A DNA stretch of 64,000 nucleotides from Serratia proteamaculans (lineage in GTDB: Bacteria > Pseudomonadota > Gammaproteobacteria > Enterobacterales > Enterobacteriaceae), in the NCBI RefSeq assembly GCF_013337185.1, contig NZ_SWDE01000001.1:1736001-1800000 (forward strand), read 5' to 3'. The position numbers and the translations under genes were made by a program. Positions 29,081 to 38,883 of this stretch are shown here, piece after piece. Position 1 is the first letter of the stretch. The number at the start of each line of letters is the position of its first letter. Under the pieces are notes generated by a model. It made no database searches. It was given only the letters and a program-made list of their open reading frames with translations, and was not told where the DNA came from.

Positions 29081-30215
29081 GCAATACCTCCAGCAGACGA
29101 TCGATATCCTGCGGCTGATGCGCCGCCGTCAGGGTAATACGCAAGCGCGCACCGCCCGGCGGCACCGTTGGCGGGCGGATAGCACTCACCCACAGGCCCT
29201 GTTTGCGCAGGTTTTGCGCCAGATCGAGTGCCCGTTGGTTGTCGCCCACCAGCAAAGGTTGAATGGCGGTAACCGACTCCGTCAGGGTCAGCGACAACTG
29301 GGCCGCCCCCTGACGGAAACGCTGAATGTTATCCTGCAACCGGGCACGCAATTCATCGCCCTGCCGGATGCAATGCAACGCCGCCTGCAATGCGCAGGCC
29401 TGTGCCGGTGGCATCGCGGTGCTGTAAATCAAATGGCGGGCAAACTGCAGCAGATATTCAGCGGTGGATTCATCGCACAGTACCGCCGCGCCGCTGAGGC
29501 CAAAGGCTTTGCCAAAAGTAACCACCAACAGCTCGGGCCTTACCCCCTGCTGCCAGCAGCTGCCGCGCCCCTGCTCGCCGTGCACGCCGATACCGTGTGC
29601 GTCATCTACCATCAGCCAGGCACCCGCCGCGCGGGTCAAACGGTGCAGCTCCGCCAGTGGCGCACTGTCACCGTCCATGCTGAACACCCCTTCGGTCACC
29701 GCCAGCATCTGGCCGTCGCAGGGTTTGGCCAGTAAATCAGCCAGCGCCTGTGGCTGATTATGGCGAAAACGACGCAACTGGGCCGGTGAGTGAGCTGCGG
29801 CCTCCAGCAAAGAAGCATGGCTGAGCCGGTCGGCTAAAATGCGATCCTCGGCCTGCATCAGAGCCGCCAGCAGCGCCTGGTTGGCGGCATAGCCAGAGAT
29901 AAACAGCAATGCACGCGGATAGCCAAGCCAGTCCGCCAGTTGCTGTTCCAGCACCTGATGTGCCGTAGAAAAACCGGTAACGTGGCCAGAGCCCCCACTA
30001 CCGACACCATACTGCTGCGCGCCCTGCTGCCAGGCAGCGATCACCTGGGCATGCTGGCTCAGGCCCAGGTAGTCATTGCCGGAGAAATTCAGGTACTGCT
30101 CGCCATTAAGCTGAATATGGCGACCATTGCCGCCCTGATTCACCTGACGGCGGCGGTAAGCGGCGCTCTGCTGCCGCTCCTCCAGCGCTTGTTCAATGCG
30201 TTGTTGCCAGCTCAT
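29064..30215 (-). CDS. bioF: 8-amino-7-oxononanoate synthase
   Basis: This 383-residue PLP enzyme condenses pimeloyl-ACP with alanine. Visible are [31 protein letters not shown], and the PLP-lysine region [11 protein letters not shown]. Its start overlaps the bioB stop by one base (TAATG). It belongs to the bioBFCD operon. Confidence 0.96.
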   Translation of the reverse strand: MSWQQRIEQALEERQQSAAYRRRQVNQGGNGRHIQLNGEQYLNFSGNDYLGLSQHAQVIAAWQQGAQQYGVGSGGSGHVTGFSTAHQVLEQQLADWLGYPRALLFISGYAANQALLAALMQAEDRILADRLSHASLLEAAAHSPAQLRRFRHNQPQALADLLAKPCDGQMLAVTEGVFSMDGDSAPLAELHRLTRAAGAWLMVDDAHGIGVHGEQGRGSCWQQGVRPELLVVTFGKAFGLSGAAVLCDESTAEYLLQFARHLIYSTAMPPAQACALQAALHCIRQGDELRARLQDNIQRFRQGAAQLSLTLTESVTAIQPLLVGDNQRALDLAQNLRKQGLWVSAIRPPTVPPGGARLRITLTAAHQPQDIDRLLEVLHDVSV

Positions 30216-31252
30216 TACAGTGCCGCGTTGTAAAACTCAGCGGTATCCGCCTGCATCAACTGTGCAGCCAGCGCCTGTTGCTGCTGGTTGTCGCCGTGCT
30301 CGGTTTCGGTCTGCTGCGGGTTCAGACCCAGTTTGCGGAACAGTTGCAGATCTTTGTCTTCTTCCGGGTTTGGCGTCGTCAGCAGTTTGCAGCCATAGAA
30401 GATGGAGTTGGCACCGGCCATAAAGCACATTGCCTGAGTTTGCTCGTTCATCTGCTCACGACCTGCGGACAGGCGCACGTAGGAAGCCGGCATCATGATG
30501 CGCGCCACCGCAATGGTGCGGATGAAATCAAAGGGATCGACGTCTTCGTTATCGGCCAGCGGCGTACCTTTGACCTTCACCAGCATGTTGATCGGTACGC
30601 TCTCTGGTGGCGTCGGCAGATTGGCCAACTGCACCAGCAGCCCGGCGCGGTCACGCACCGTTTCACCCAACCCGACAATGCCGCCGGAACAGACTTTAAT
30701 GCCTGCGCCGCGCACTTTACCCAGGGTATCCAGACGTTCCTGATAGCTGCGGGTGGTGATGATGTTGCCGTAGAATTCCGGCGAGGTGTCCAGGTTATGG
30801 TTGTAGTAATCCAGCCCGGCATCCGCCAGCCGTTCCGCCTGCGTGCCGTCCAGCGTGCCCAGCGTCATGCAGGTTTCCATGCCCATCGCCTTCACCCCTT
30901 GCACCATCTGCTGCAGGTAAGGCATATCGCGCTCGTGCGGGTTTTTCCACGCCGCACCCATGCAGAAACGGGTCGATCCATTCGCCTTGGCCTTGCGCGC
31001 CGACTCCAGCACCTGCTCCACCTGCATCAGCCGCTCCGACTCCAGGCCGGTTTTATAGCGCGAGCTTTGCGGGCAGTACTTGCAGTCTTCCGGGCATGCG
31101 CCGGTCTTGATTGATAACAGCGTGCTCACCTGTACCTGACGCGGGTCAAAGTGCTGGCGGTGAACCGTCTGGGCTTCAAATAACAGTTCAAGCAGGGGTT
31201 TATCAAACAGGGTCTGGGCAAGACCCACTGTCCAGTGAATGCGATCGGCCAT
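30215..31252 (-). CDS. bioB: Biotin synthase (radical SAM)
   Basis: This 345-residue enzyme inserts sulfur into dethiobiotin. With the ATG at 31252 the SAM-cluster cysteines are Cys53, Cys57 and Cys60, the same numbers as in E. coli, which supports this start; an adjacent ATG at 31255 is the only real alternative. GGAG lies 8 bases upstream. It is the first gene of bioBFCD, transcribed divergently from bioA across the BirA operator. Confidence 0.96.
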   Translation of the reverse strand: MADRIHWTVGLAQTLFDKPLLELLFEAQTVHRQHFDPRQVQVSTLLSIKTGACPEDCKYCPQSSRYKTGLESERLMQVEQVLESARKAKANGSTRFCMGAAWKNPHERDMPYLQQMVQGVKAMGMETCMTLGTLDGTQAERLADAGLDYYNHNLDTSPEFYGNIITTRSYQERLDTLGKVRGAGIKVCSGGIVGLGETVRDRAGLLVQLANLPTPPESVPINMLVKVKGTPLADNEDVDPFDFIRTIAVARIMMPASYVRLSAGREQMNEQTQAMCFMAGANSIFYGCKLLTTPNPEEDKDLQLFRKLGLNPQQTETEHGDNQQQQALAAQLMQADTAEFYNAAL

Positions 31253-31301
31253 CATGGCGTCTCCAAATGAAAAAAGTGTCGTCAGTTTAATTATTGTGGA
31301 T

Positions 31302-31342
31302 ATACTGTCAACCATTATGAATTTGATTTGGTTTACAAGTAT
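31302..31342. promoter_or_regulatory. BirA operator between bioB and bioA
   Basis: The right half GGTTTACAAGTAT (31330-31342) matches the BirA site TTGTAAACC/GGTTTACAA. The left half ATACTGTCAACC (31302-31313) is one base shorter and has a mismatch. The 16-bp spacing between the halves equals the E. coli operator. It should repress both directions when biotinyl-AMP-BirA binds. Confidence 0.8.
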
Positions 31343-32615
31343 GTCTATCACTCAATCAGACCTTGAATTCGATCAGCGCCATATCTGGCACCCGTACACT
31401 TCCATGAGTCACCCGCTGCCCTGTTATCCGGTCGAAGCTGCCAGCGGCGTTGAACTGCAGCTGGCCGATGGCCGCCGTCTGGTTGACGGCATGTCCTCCT
31501 GGTGGGCGGCCATTCACGGTTATAACCACCCGCAACTGAATCAGGCCGCCACGCAACAGCTGGAAAAAATGTCGCACGTGATGTTCGGGGGCATTACCCA
31601 TCCCGCCGCGATCGCCCTGTGTCGCCGCCTGGTAGCGATGACGCCGGAGGCGCTGCAATGCGTATTCCTGGCGGATTCCGGCTCGGTGGCCGTAGAGGTG
31701 TCGCTGAAGATGGCGTTGCAATACTGGCAGGCACGCGGGGAACGGCGGCAACGCATTTTGACCCTGCGTCACGGCTATCATGGCGATACCTTCGGTGCCA
31801 TGTCGGTATGCGACCCGGACAACTCGATGCACAGCCTGTATCAGGGTTATCTGGCGCCGCACCTGTTCGCTACCGCGCCACAGTGCGGTTTCGATCAGGC
31901 CTGGGATGAGAACGATATCGCGCCGTTCGCCGCGCTGCTGGAACAGCATGCCGGGGAAGTGGCGGCGGTGATCCTCGAACCGGTGGTTCAGGGGGCAGGC
32001 GGCATGCGCATCTACCACCCGACCTACCTTAAGCGGGTGCGTGAACTCTGCGATCGTCATCAGGTGCTGCTGATTGCCGACGAAATTGCCACCGGTTTTG
32101 GTCGCACCGGCAAGCTGTTTGCCTGTGAACATGCCGACGTGGTGCCGGATATTCTGTGCCTGGGCAAGGCGTTGACCGGCGGCTATATGACACTATCTGC
32201 CACCCTGACCACTCGCCACGTGGCGGAAACCATCAGTAACGGTGCCGCCGGTTGCTTTATGCACGGGCCAACCTTTATGGGCAACCCGCTGGCCTGCGCG
32301 GTGGCCAACGCCAGCCTGTCGCTGTTGGCAGAAAACCGCTGGCAGCAGCAGGTCGCCGCTATTGAAAGCCAGCTGAAACAGCAGTTATTGCCGCTGAAGG
32401 CGCTGCCAAAAGTGGCGGATGTGCGGGTTTTAGGGGCGATCGGCGTGGTAGAGATGCGTGAATCTGTGGATGTGGCGCAGCTACAGCGTGGTTTTGTCGA
32501 GCGCGGCGTGTGGATCCGGCCATTCGGCAAACTGATTTATTTGATGCCGCCGTTCATCATTGAACCTGAACAGCTCAGCCGCTTGACCGCCGCCGTAGCA
32601 GCCGCAGTAGAGTAA
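31341..32615 (+). CDS. bioA: Adenosylmethionine-8-amino-7-oxononanoate transaminase
   Basis: This 424-residue class III PLP aminotransferase uses SAM as amino donor to make DAPA. Motifs include [13 protein letters not shown] near the start, [27 protein letters not shown], and the PLP-lysine [10 protein letters not shown]. The start ATG 31341 is needed to include the conserved N-terminus. It lies at the edge of the BirA operator and has no clear Shine-Dalgarno. An upstream in-frame ATG at 31317 lies within the operator. It is divergent from bioB. Confidence 0.93.
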   Translation: MSITQSDLEFDQRHIWHPYTSMSHPLPCYPVEAASGVELQLADGRRLVDGMSSWWAAIHGYNHPQLNQAATQQLEKMSHVMFGGITHPAAIALCRRLVAMTPEALQCVFLADSGSVAVEVSLKMALQYWQARGERRQRILTLRHGYHGDTFGAMSVCDPDNSMHSLYQGYLAPHLFATAPQCGFDQAWDENDIAPFAALLEQHAGEVAAVILEPVVQGAGGMRIYHPTYLKRVRELCDRHQVLLIADEIATGFGRTGKLFACEHADVVPDILCLGKALTGGYMTLSATLTTRHVAETISNGAAGCFMHGPTFMGNPLACAVANASLSLLAENRWQQQVAAIESQLKQQLLPLKALPKVADVRVLGAIGVVEMRESVDVAQLQRGFVERGVWIRPFGKLIYLMPPFIIEPEQLSRLTAAVAAAVE

Positions 32616-32619
32616 TAGA

Positions 32620-33021
32620 TTACCAATGCTGGTCCAGATAACGGGCCAGCCACACCAGGGCCCCCACCCACAGCAAAATAATCATCGCTGCCGCCATCCG
32701 GCCGGTAGGATTATCGATTCGCCGTTGTGCTTTCTCGCGAAACTCCACCATCAGCGGTTTGGGGATCAGCCACACCGCGAGCATGATGCCCAACGGCACG
32801 ATAATCACATCGTCCAGATAGCCCAATACCGGAACAAAATCCGGGATCAAATCTATCGGCGATACCGCGTAGCCCGCAACCAGCAGGGCGACCAATTTGG
32901 CATACCAGGGAGTGCGCCGGTCACGGGCCGCCAGCCACAATGCATAAATGTCACGCTTGATGCCCCTGGCCCAGCGCCGCAGCCAGCCAAACCACGGCGT
33001 GCGTTTTTTGAATGAAATCAT
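32620..33021 (-). CDS. DUF1232/YkvA-family membrane protein
   Basis: This 133-residue protein has the DUF1232 core (WYAKLVALLVAGYAVSPIDLIPDFVPVLGYLDDVIIVPLGI in pieces) forming two membrane helices, plus a C-terminal helix (AAAMIILLWVGALVWLA). The N-terminus is basic. Function is unknown; members are small inner-membrane proteins. It converges with bioA with only 4 bp between the stops. Confidence 0.85.
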   Translation of the reverse strand: MISFKKRTPWFGWLRRWARGIKRDIYALWLAARDRRTPWYAKLVALLVAGYAVSPIDLIPDFVPVLGYLDDVIIVPLGIMLAVWLIPKPLMVEFREKAQRRIDNPTGRMAAAMIILLWVGALVWLARYLDQHW

Positions 33022-33188
33022 GATTACTTTATATCGGACTGTGAATGATAGTTATCGCGAATGTAGCCTCGCGGTTAATTATGGTAACCCATAGATAAGG
33101 CGACTGGCGAGATACAATGCTGCTTGTGTTGTTCCGGCAAAACAGTCTAGCTTAGGGGTTCTGCTTTTACCGACAACAGGGAGTCACC

Positions 33189-33671
33189 ATGACTTTTCGT
33201 TTGTACAGCAATGAGTTGCAGGACGGCGCAAAAATGCCGGAGCGTCAGGTATTTAACGGTATGGGTTATCACGGCGATAATCTGTCACCGCATCTGGCGT
33301 GGGATGGCGTGCCGGAAGGCACCAAGAGCTTCGTGATCTCGGTTTATGACCCCGATGCCCCGACCGGCTCCGGCTGGTGGCACTGGGTGGTAGCCAATAT
33401 CCCGGCGGCAACGCGTGAACTGCCGCCGGGCGCTGGCTCCGGCAAAGGTGGCTTACCGGCCGGTGCAATCCAGACCCGCACCGATTTTGGTTCTGCCGGT
33501 TACGGCGGCGCGGCCCCACCACAAGGCGAAAGTCACCGCTATCACTTCACCGTACATGCGCTGGACGTAGAGAGCATTGAGGTGGATGAAGGCTCCAGCG
33601 GCGCACTGGTTGGTTTTAACGTGCACTTCCATAGCCTCGGCAGCGCTTCACTGACGGTGAAATACAGCTGA
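33189..33671 (+). CDS. ybhB: PEBP/Raf-kinase-inhibitor-like protein YbhB
   Basis: This 160-residue phosphatidylethanolamine-binding-like protein has the conserved DPDAPTGSGWWHWV block, the anion-pocket histidine in HRYHFTVHAL, and a PPQGE stretch. It matches E. coli YbhB in length and genome position. The cellular role is unknown. GGGAGTCACC precedes ATG 33189. A 167-bp upstream region carries its promoter. Confidence 0.92.
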   Translation: MTFRLYSNELQDGAKMPERQVFNGMGYHGDNLSPHLAWDGVPEGTKSFVISVYDPDAPTGSGWWHWVVANIPAATRELPPGAGSGKGGLPAGAIQTRTDFGSAGYGGAAPPQGESHRYHFTVHALDVESIEVDEGSSGALVGFNVHFHSLGSASLTVKYS

Positions 33672-33686
33672 TTATTGGTTAATAAA

Positions 33687-33702
33687 AGGCTCTTTCGAGC
33701 CT
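33687..33702 (+). terminator. Short hairpin after ybhB
   Basis: Stem AGGCTC / GAGCCT with loop TTTC, preceded by AAAA and followed by ACTTTCC: a weak intrinsic terminator. Confidence 0.5.
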
Positions 33703-33717
33703 ACTTTCCAATAATTC

Positions 33718-33843
33718 ATACCCTATGGATTTCAAGTTGCAGCTAGGCGACCAGCTCGCTCATCCCCAGGCGCTTACTTAAGTAAGTAACTGGGGTGAGC
33801 GAGTGCAGGTAACAACGCTGCAGCTTGAAAGACGACGGGGATT
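33718..33843. repeat. ERIC element
   Basis: This roughly 126-bp imperfect palindrome has the ERIC core. The right half AAGTAAGTAACTGGGGTGAG differs from the classical ERIC2 sequence by one base; the left half has ATCCCCAGGCGCTTAC. Terminal arms TTTCAAGTTGCAGC and GCTGCAGCTTGAAA pair. The element ends one or two bases before the pgl stop codon. Confidence 0.9.
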
Positions 33844-33844
33844 T

Positions 33845-34840
33845 TTACTTAGCCAAGATGCTTACCCACATCGGCCCTTTCCCTACCGGATACCGTGCCA
33901 ATGTGGTCAGCTTGCCGCTGGCCTGATCTATCTCATACACCCCGATATGACCGGACTTCTGGCCGGACGAAATCACAAAGCGGCCACTGTGGTCGATATT
34001 GAAGCCGCGCGGCTGCTCTTCGGTCGGATGATAACCCACCACCGACAAGGTGCTGCCATCTTCGGACACGCTGAAAATAGTCAGGATGCTGGCGGTGCGG
34101 TCACTGGTGTACAGGAAACGGCCGTTCGGCGTGATGTGGATATCCGCCGCCCAGCGGGTGCCGTTGAAATCGCTCGGCATGATATCCAGCGTTTGCACCA
34201 GAGTATATTTGCCGCCGTTTTCGCTGATGGCGAACACGTCTACCGTGCCATCCAACTCATTGACGCAGTAAGCATATTTGTCGTTATGGTGGAATGCCAT
34301 ATGACGCGGGCCGGCGCCGCTGGCCGTCGCCACGGCTTCCTGGCTGTGTGGCGTCAGTTCGCCTTGCAAGTCCAGATTAAACAGGCGGATGCTGTCTTCC
34401 TTCAGACAAGGCACCAGCAACAGTTGATTGGTCGGGTCGATATTGGCCGAGTGCGGCGCGGTCAAACCGTCGATCTGCTGGATAGGTGCTACCACCACGC
34501 CGTCATGGCCGATAGGGCTGACGCTGGCACAGTTGCCGCTGTAAGAAGCGGAAAACAGATAGCGCCCCTGCAAATCGGTGGAGATATGGGTTGGGCTGCC
34601 TGGCAGCGGCGCCATACCGGCCTGTTGCAGTTTGCCATCCGCCTCAATGCGATAGCTGACAATACCGAAAGCCGGACGCACACCCACGTACAGATGCGTT
34701 CTGTCCGGGTGGATCGCCATCGGTTGTACCTGGCCCGGGGCTTCGACGGTCTGCAGCAACTCTAACGCACCCGCGTCGCTTAACTGCCACACGTGAATTT
34801 GTTGGCTTTCCGGGCTGGCGACATAAACGATTTGCTTCAT
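33845..34840 (-). CDS. pgl: 6-phosphogluconolactonase (beta-propeller type)
   Basis: This 331-residue lactonase of the seven-bladed propeller YbhE family hydrolyses 6-phosphogluconolactone in the pentose phosphate pathway. Typical segments are [44 protein letters not shown] and the C-terminal [12 protein letters not shown]. It is unrelated to the DevB-type enzyme. Its 3' end abuts the ERIC element, which would lie in the mRNA's 3' part. Confidence 0.94.
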   Translation of the reverse strand: MKQIVYVASPESQQIHVWQLSDAGALELLQTVEAPGQVQPMAIHPDRTHLYVGVRPAFGIVSYRIEADGKLQQAGMAPLPGSPTHISTDLQGRYLFSASYSGNCASVSPIGHDGVVVAPIQQIDGLTAPHSANIDPTNQLLLVPCLKEDSIRLFNLDLQGELTPHSQEAVATASGAGPRHMAFHHNDKYAYCVNELDGTVDVFAISENGGKYTLVQTLDIMPSDFNGTRWAADIHITPNGRFLYTSDRTASILTIFSVSEDGSTLSVVGYHPTEEQPRGFNIDHSGRFVISSGQKSGHIGVYEIDQASGKLTTLARYPVGKGPMWVSILAK

Positions 34841-35007
34841 GTATTCTCCTTGAATAGGGTAAAAGAGAAACCGGTTTCAGGTTTTTCGGTTTCCCCTAGC
34901 TTACCTCACATCCGTGACGCGTTGCAGATGAAATCTGTGCGGTTTTATCCGTCGCTTATCCGGTGTACCATCGGTTTAATTTTGTTGCTAACTATAATGA
35001 GATCTCT

Positions 35008-35832
35008 ATGAGCTACCGCGTCATTGCCCTCGATCTGGATGGCACCTTGCTGGACAACCAAAAACGCATTTTACCGCAGTCGTTGGCAGCCCTGGCCCAG
35101 GCGCGCGCCGCCGGCGTCAAGGTAGTGGTAGTCACCGGTCGCCATCATGTGGCGATCCACCCGTTCTATCAGGCGCTGGAGATAGACACTCCGGCAATCT
35201 GCTGTAACGGCACCTATTTGTATGACTTCCAGCAGAAAAAAGTGCTGGCGGCCGATCCGCTGGAAAAAGATCAGGCCAGGCTGGTGTTGCAGATGCTGAA
35301 ACAAAGCGACATTCATGGCCTGATGTACGTGGACGACGCCATGCTGTATCAGGAGCCGAGCGGTCACGTCACCCGTTCACTGGCCTGGGCCGAAACCCTG
35401 CCACCGGCGCAACGCCCAACGCTGTTGCAGGTTAACAGCCTGGTTCAGGCGGCCGATGAGGCGCAGTCGATCTGGAAGTTCGCCACCTCGCACGCCGATA
35501 TTCCTGCACTGCGTCGCTTCGCCGAAACGGTAGAAAAGGAGCTGGGGCTGGCCTGCGAATGGTCGTGGCACGATCAGGTCGATATTGCCAAAGGCGGCAA
35601 CAGCAAAGGAAAACGCCTGCAGCAATGGGTGGAGTCACAGGGTTTAAGCATGAGCCAGGTGGTGGCCTTCGGGGATAACTACAACGATCTCAGCATGCTG
35701 GAAGCGGTAGGTCTGGGCGTCGCGATGGGCAACGCAGATGATGCCATAAAACAACGCGCCGATCTGGTGATTGCCGATCACCTGCAGCCGGGCATTGCCG
35801 AAGTCATCCGCACTCGCGTTTTGGGTCAGTAA
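35008..35832 (+). CDS. ybhA: HAD-family phosphatase YbhA (pyridoxal phosphate phosphatase type)
   Basis: This 274-residue Cof-type HAD hydrolase has motif I LDLDGTLLD with the nucleophile Asp, motif II VVTGR, and motif III/IV FGDNYNDLSML. The E. coli homologue dephosphorylates pyridoxal phosphate and sugar phosphates. The ATG at 35008 is preceded by AATGAGATC; the frame is open 15 codons earlier without support. It converges with modC. Confidence 0.92.
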   Translation: MSYRVIALDLDGTLLDNQKRILPQSLAALAQARAAGVKVVVVTGRHHVAIHPFYQALEIDTPAICCNGTYLYDFQQKKVLAADPLEKDQARLVLQMLKQSDIHGLMYVDDAMLYQEPSGHVTRSLAWAETLPPAQRPTLLQVNSLVQAADEAQSIWKFATSHADIPALRRFAETVEKELGLACEWSWHDQVDIAKGGNSKGKRLQQWVESQGLSMSQVVAFGDNYNDLSMLEAVGLGVAMGNADDAIKQRADLVIADHLQPGIAEVIRTRVLGQ

Positions 35833-35839
35833 TGCCATT

Positions 35840-35859
35840 GCCCTCCCCACCGGGAGGGC
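35840..35859. terminator. Convergent hairpin between ybhA and modC
   Basis: Perfect stem GCCCTCCC / GGGAGGGC with a CACC loop. Short T-poor tails make it a structure-based terminator candidate for both genes. Confidence 0.55.
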
Positions 35860-35864
35860 TTAAT

Positions 35865-36932
35865 TCAACGCGCTTCGCGGCTGATCGACACGCTTTTGAC
35901 CTGCGCATACAGCCACTGCCCCGGCCGGATCGCCAGTTCGTCACGCGCCCACGGCGTAATACGCGCCCAGAGTACGCTTTCTCCTACCGCCAGTTTCACC
36001 TCCACCTGCCCGTCAACCTCCAGGCACTCGGTCACCCTGGCCGGCAAGACGTTGCGGATACTGCTGTTGACCGGCGGTTGCAATACCAGCGAAACATCGG
36101 CGGCGTTGATGCGGATACGCAGTTGGGCACCCAGGGCGGCGTCAACGCCGCTGACCCACAAACGTTGATCACCCAACGCCAACGCCGTCATCGCATAACG
36201 CGCGTGATGTTCAATCACGCTGACGCGCAGCACGCTACTTTGATCCTCTCGCTGCAACCAGGGTCGCAACGCGCTGCTGGCCCACACTTCCTCCAGCCCG
36301 CCGAACGCCCGCACCTGACCGTTATCGAGCACCATCACCTGCTCCGCCAGACGCAGAATTTCGTCCATGCTGTGGCTGACGTAGAGAATGGGGATATTAA
36401 CGTCCTGCGCCAAACGTTCCAGATAGGGCAACAGCTCGCGCTTGCGTGGCAAGTCCAGCGAGGCCAGCGGCTCGTCCATCAACAGCAACTCTGGCGCAGT
36501 CAGCAAGGCGCGACCAATCGCCACCCGCTGTTTTTCACCGCCAGACAGCGTCAACGGCAGGCGATTAAGCAACGGACCGATGCCCAGCAGTTCGACAATA
36601 CTGTCGAACTGCGCGCGCATACCGGCCGCCATACCGTATTGCAGGTTGCCGCGCACCCGGTAATGCGGGAACAGACGTGCATCCTGAAACACATAGCCAA
36701 TGCGGCGTTTTTCCGGCGGCAGGCACAGGCCACGCTCGGTATCCACCAGCGTGCGGCCATTGAGCACGATACGTCCCTGCTGCAAGCGGGTCAGGCCGCC
36801 GATGGCATTGATTAATGAGGTTTTACCGGCGCCGGACAGGCCAAAAATAGCGGTAATGCCCTGAGCGGGCAGATCGGCGCACACGTTAAGGTTCAGATCG
36901 CCAAGGCGTTGGGAGAAATCCAGCTCCAGCAT
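35865..36932 (-). CDS. modC: Molybdate ABC transporter ATP-binding protein
   Basis: This 355-residue ATPase has Walker [10 protein letters not shown], signature LSGGEKQR and Walker B LLLMDEP, and the C-terminal Mop/TOBE domain (about 290-352) found in ModC. It energises ModB for molybdate uptake. It begins one base after modB ends, so it is coupled in the modABC operon. Confidence 0.96.
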   Translation of the reverse strand: MLELDFSQRLGDLNLNVCADLPAQGITAIFGLSGAGKTSLINAIGGLTRLQQGRIVLNGRTLVDTERGLCLPPEKRRIGYVFQDARLFPHYRVRGNLQYGMAAGMRAQFDSIVELLGIGPLLNRLPLTLSGGEKQRVAIGRALLTAPELLLMDEPLASLDLPRKRELLPYLERLAQDVNIPILYVSHSMDEILRLAEQVMVLDNGQVRAFGGLEEVWASSALRPWLQREDQSSVLRVSVIEHHARYAMTALALGDQRLWVSGVDAALGAQLRIRINAADVSLVLQPPVNSSIRNVLPARVTECLEVDGQVEVKLAVGESVLWARITPWARDELAIRPGQWLYAQVKSVSISREAR

Positions 36933-37622
36933 TTACACGCCCATCCGTTTGCGGCCCCAGCGGGCCAGCCACTCGGAAACCATCAGTGAAACCAGTGACA
37001 GCACAATGGCAATCACGCACAGACGCGCCGCGGCAGCTTCTGCCCCCGGCGTTTCAATCAGGGTATACATCGCCAGCGGGATGGTGCGCGTCTCGCCGGG
37101 AATATTGGAAACAAAGGTAATGGTGGCACCGAACTCGCCCAGCGAACGGGCAAAGGCCAGCACCACACCGACAATCACCCCCGGCAACGACAGCGGCAGC
37201 GTAATGGTGAAAAACACCCGCCATGGGTTGGCCCCCAGGGTTCTGGCAGCCTGCTCCAGCCGGGTATCCACCGCTTCCAGCGCCAGCCGAATGGCTCGCA
37301 CCATCAGCGGGAACGCCACTACCGCCGAAGCCAGCGCTGCACCGCGCCAACTAAAGCTGAAACTGAAACCGAACCAGTGGTACAGCCATTCGCCAATCAC
37401 ACCGCGCCGCCCCATGGCAATCAGCAATAAATAGCCGACCACTACCGGCGGCAGTACCAGCGGCAGGTGAATAATACTGTCCAGCAGCGACTTGCCGGGA
37501 AAGCGGCAGCGTACCAACACCCAGGCCATCAGAATGCCAAAGGGTAAGCTGCATACCACCGCCAGGGCGGACACTTTCAGGCTCAGCTCAACCGCCTGCC
37601 ACTCGTACTCACTCAAAATCAT
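36933..37622 (-). CDS. modB: Molybdate ABC transporter permease
   Basis: This 229-residue inner-membrane permease has about five or six helices and the EAA loop (EAVDTRLEQAARTLGANPWRVFF) that binds ModC. It overlaps modA by four bases (ATGA). It is part of modABC and repressed with it by ModE-molybdate. Confidence 0.96.
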   Translation of the reverse strand: MILSEYEWQAVELSLKVSALAVVCSLPFGILMAWVLVRCRFPGKSLLDSIIHLPLVLPPVVVGYLLLIAMGRRGVIGEWLYHWFGFSFSFSWRGAALASAVVAFPLMVRAIRLALEAVDTRLEQAARTLGANPWRVFFTITLPLSLPGVIVGVVLAFARSLGEFGATITFVSNIPGETRTIPLAMYTLIETPGAEAAAARLCVIAIVLSLVSLMVSEWLARWGRKRMGV

Positions 37623-38392
37623 TTACGCGGGGAGAATCCATAATGTTTGAAAATAGCCGCCGCTTCCGGGCTCTTCAGGTAGCTGTAGAACGCGCTGACG
37701 GCCGGGGTTTGATGGCCTTTAACGACCGCCATCGGGTATTCAACCGGTTTGTGGCTGTCTTCCGGGAAGATGGCCACCACGCTGACTTTATCACTGGCTA
37801 CCGCGTCTGAGCCATAAACAATGCCCAGCGGCGCTTCGCCACGTTCCACCAGCGCCATGGCACTGCGTACGTTGTTGGCACGCGCCAGTTTAGGCTCCAG
37901 TGCGGTCCAGGCCCCCAGATTTTGCAATGCTTCCTTGGCATAGATGCCGGCCGGTACGTGATCCGGGTCGCCCACCGACAGGCGGCCGCCATTGAGCAGC
38001 TTCGTCCAGTCAGTCTGCTTATCGAGCGTGATTTTAGCCTGTTTGGCATCTTTGGCGGCGATCAGCACCAGTTCGTTACCCAGCAAGGTATAACGGGTGT
38101 CTTTGACCATCTGCTGTTTGTCGATGGCATAATCCATCCACTGTTGATCGGCGGAGATAAACAAATCGGCCGGAGCGCCCTGCTCTATCTGGCGTGCCAG
38201 CGTGGAAGAGGAAGCAAATGAGGAGACGACCTGAACATCCTTGCCCTTCTGATACTCCGTCGCGATGTCCTGTAAGGCATTAGTTAACGACGCCGCGGCA
38301 AAAACGGTCACTTTCTCCGCCGCAGAAGCCTGCATAACCATACCGGACATCAGTACGATACCGCCGACCCACTTGGTCCATTGCTGTTTCAT
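37619..38392 (-). CDS. modA: Molybdate-binding periplasmic protein
   Basis: This 257-residue solute-binding protein has a signal peptide of about 24 residues (cleavage after QASA). Mature segments VFAAASLTNALQDIA, SFASSSTLARQIEQGAPADLFISAD and GEAPLGIVYGSDA line the molybdate pocket. It is the first gene of modABC with a ModE palindrome 36 bp upstream of its start. Confidence 0.97.
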   Translation of the reverse strand: MKQQWTKWVGGIVLMSGMVMQASAAEKVTVFAAASLTNALQDIATEYQKGKDVQVVSSFASSSTLARQIEQGAPADLFISADQQWMDYAIDKQQMVKDTRYTLLGNELVLIAAKDAKQAKITLDKQTDWTKLLNGGRLSVGDPDHVPAGIYAKEALQNLGAWTALEPKLARANNVRSAMALVERGEAPLGIVYGSDAVASDKVSVVAIFPEDSHKPVEYPMAVVKGHQTPAVSAFYSYLKSPEAAAIFKHYGFSPRK

Positions 38393-38428
38393 TGTTTTCT
38401 CCGCAAGTTAACGTGCATTATCACTCTT

Positions 38429-38452
38429 CGTTATATAAAAAATAATATAACG
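38429..38452. promoter_or_regulatory. ModE operator at modA
   Basis: Perfect 8-bp arms CGTTATAT (38429-38436) and ATATAACG (38445-38452) with an 8-bp A-rich spacer, matching the known ModE recognition palindrome. It overlaps the expected modA promoter. Confidence 0.88.
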
Positions 38453-38549
38453 TCGCGCAGAAGCTTGTCATGCGGTTTATCGGCACAGTGGGAGATAACT
38501 TGAGAAACACCCGCCGAACGACGCCGACGGGTATAGAGAAAGGGTGGTG

Positions 38550-38693
38550 CTAGGTGCGGTTCTCTTTAGCATGACCCACTTTGGAGAAGACGTTGAATAC
38601 CTCACCCAAACCGTAGATCAAACCGAGAATGATGGCCATGACAATTGGCACCATTATTACGGCGAACAGCAAACTTTCCAATAATTCCAACAT
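38550..38693 (-). CDS. acrZ: AcrZ, small regulatory subunit of the AcrAB-TolC pump
   Basis: This 47-residue single-helix membrane protein begins [20 protein letters not shown] and continues with an [14 protein letters not shown] helix end, nearly identical to E. coli AcrZ (49 residues). AcrZ binds AcrB and adjusts its substrate range. It lies between modA and modE on the minus strand, as in E. coli. The ATG at 38693 is preceded by GGCTACC, a weak ribosome site. A stem of CCCG(T)CG/CGGCGGG at about 38510-38532 may terminate it. The last residues are divergent. Confidence 0.95.
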   Translation of the reverse strand: MLELLESLLFAVIMVPIVMAIILGLIYGLGEVFNVFSKVGHAKENRT

Positions 38694-38883
38694 GGTAGCC
38701 TCACTTAACTGCCCATTGAGCGGTAATGAACACCGCCACGTATGTTTTACTTTAAACCAAAATACGCACTAAAACGTGGCTATTTTAAAGACTGGAGGAA
38801 ATTTGTAACCGGCCAAACGTGCCATTTGGCGCTTTGCCCATAAATCAGCGACAATAACCCTTTTGCAGCCGACAGGACGTGTT

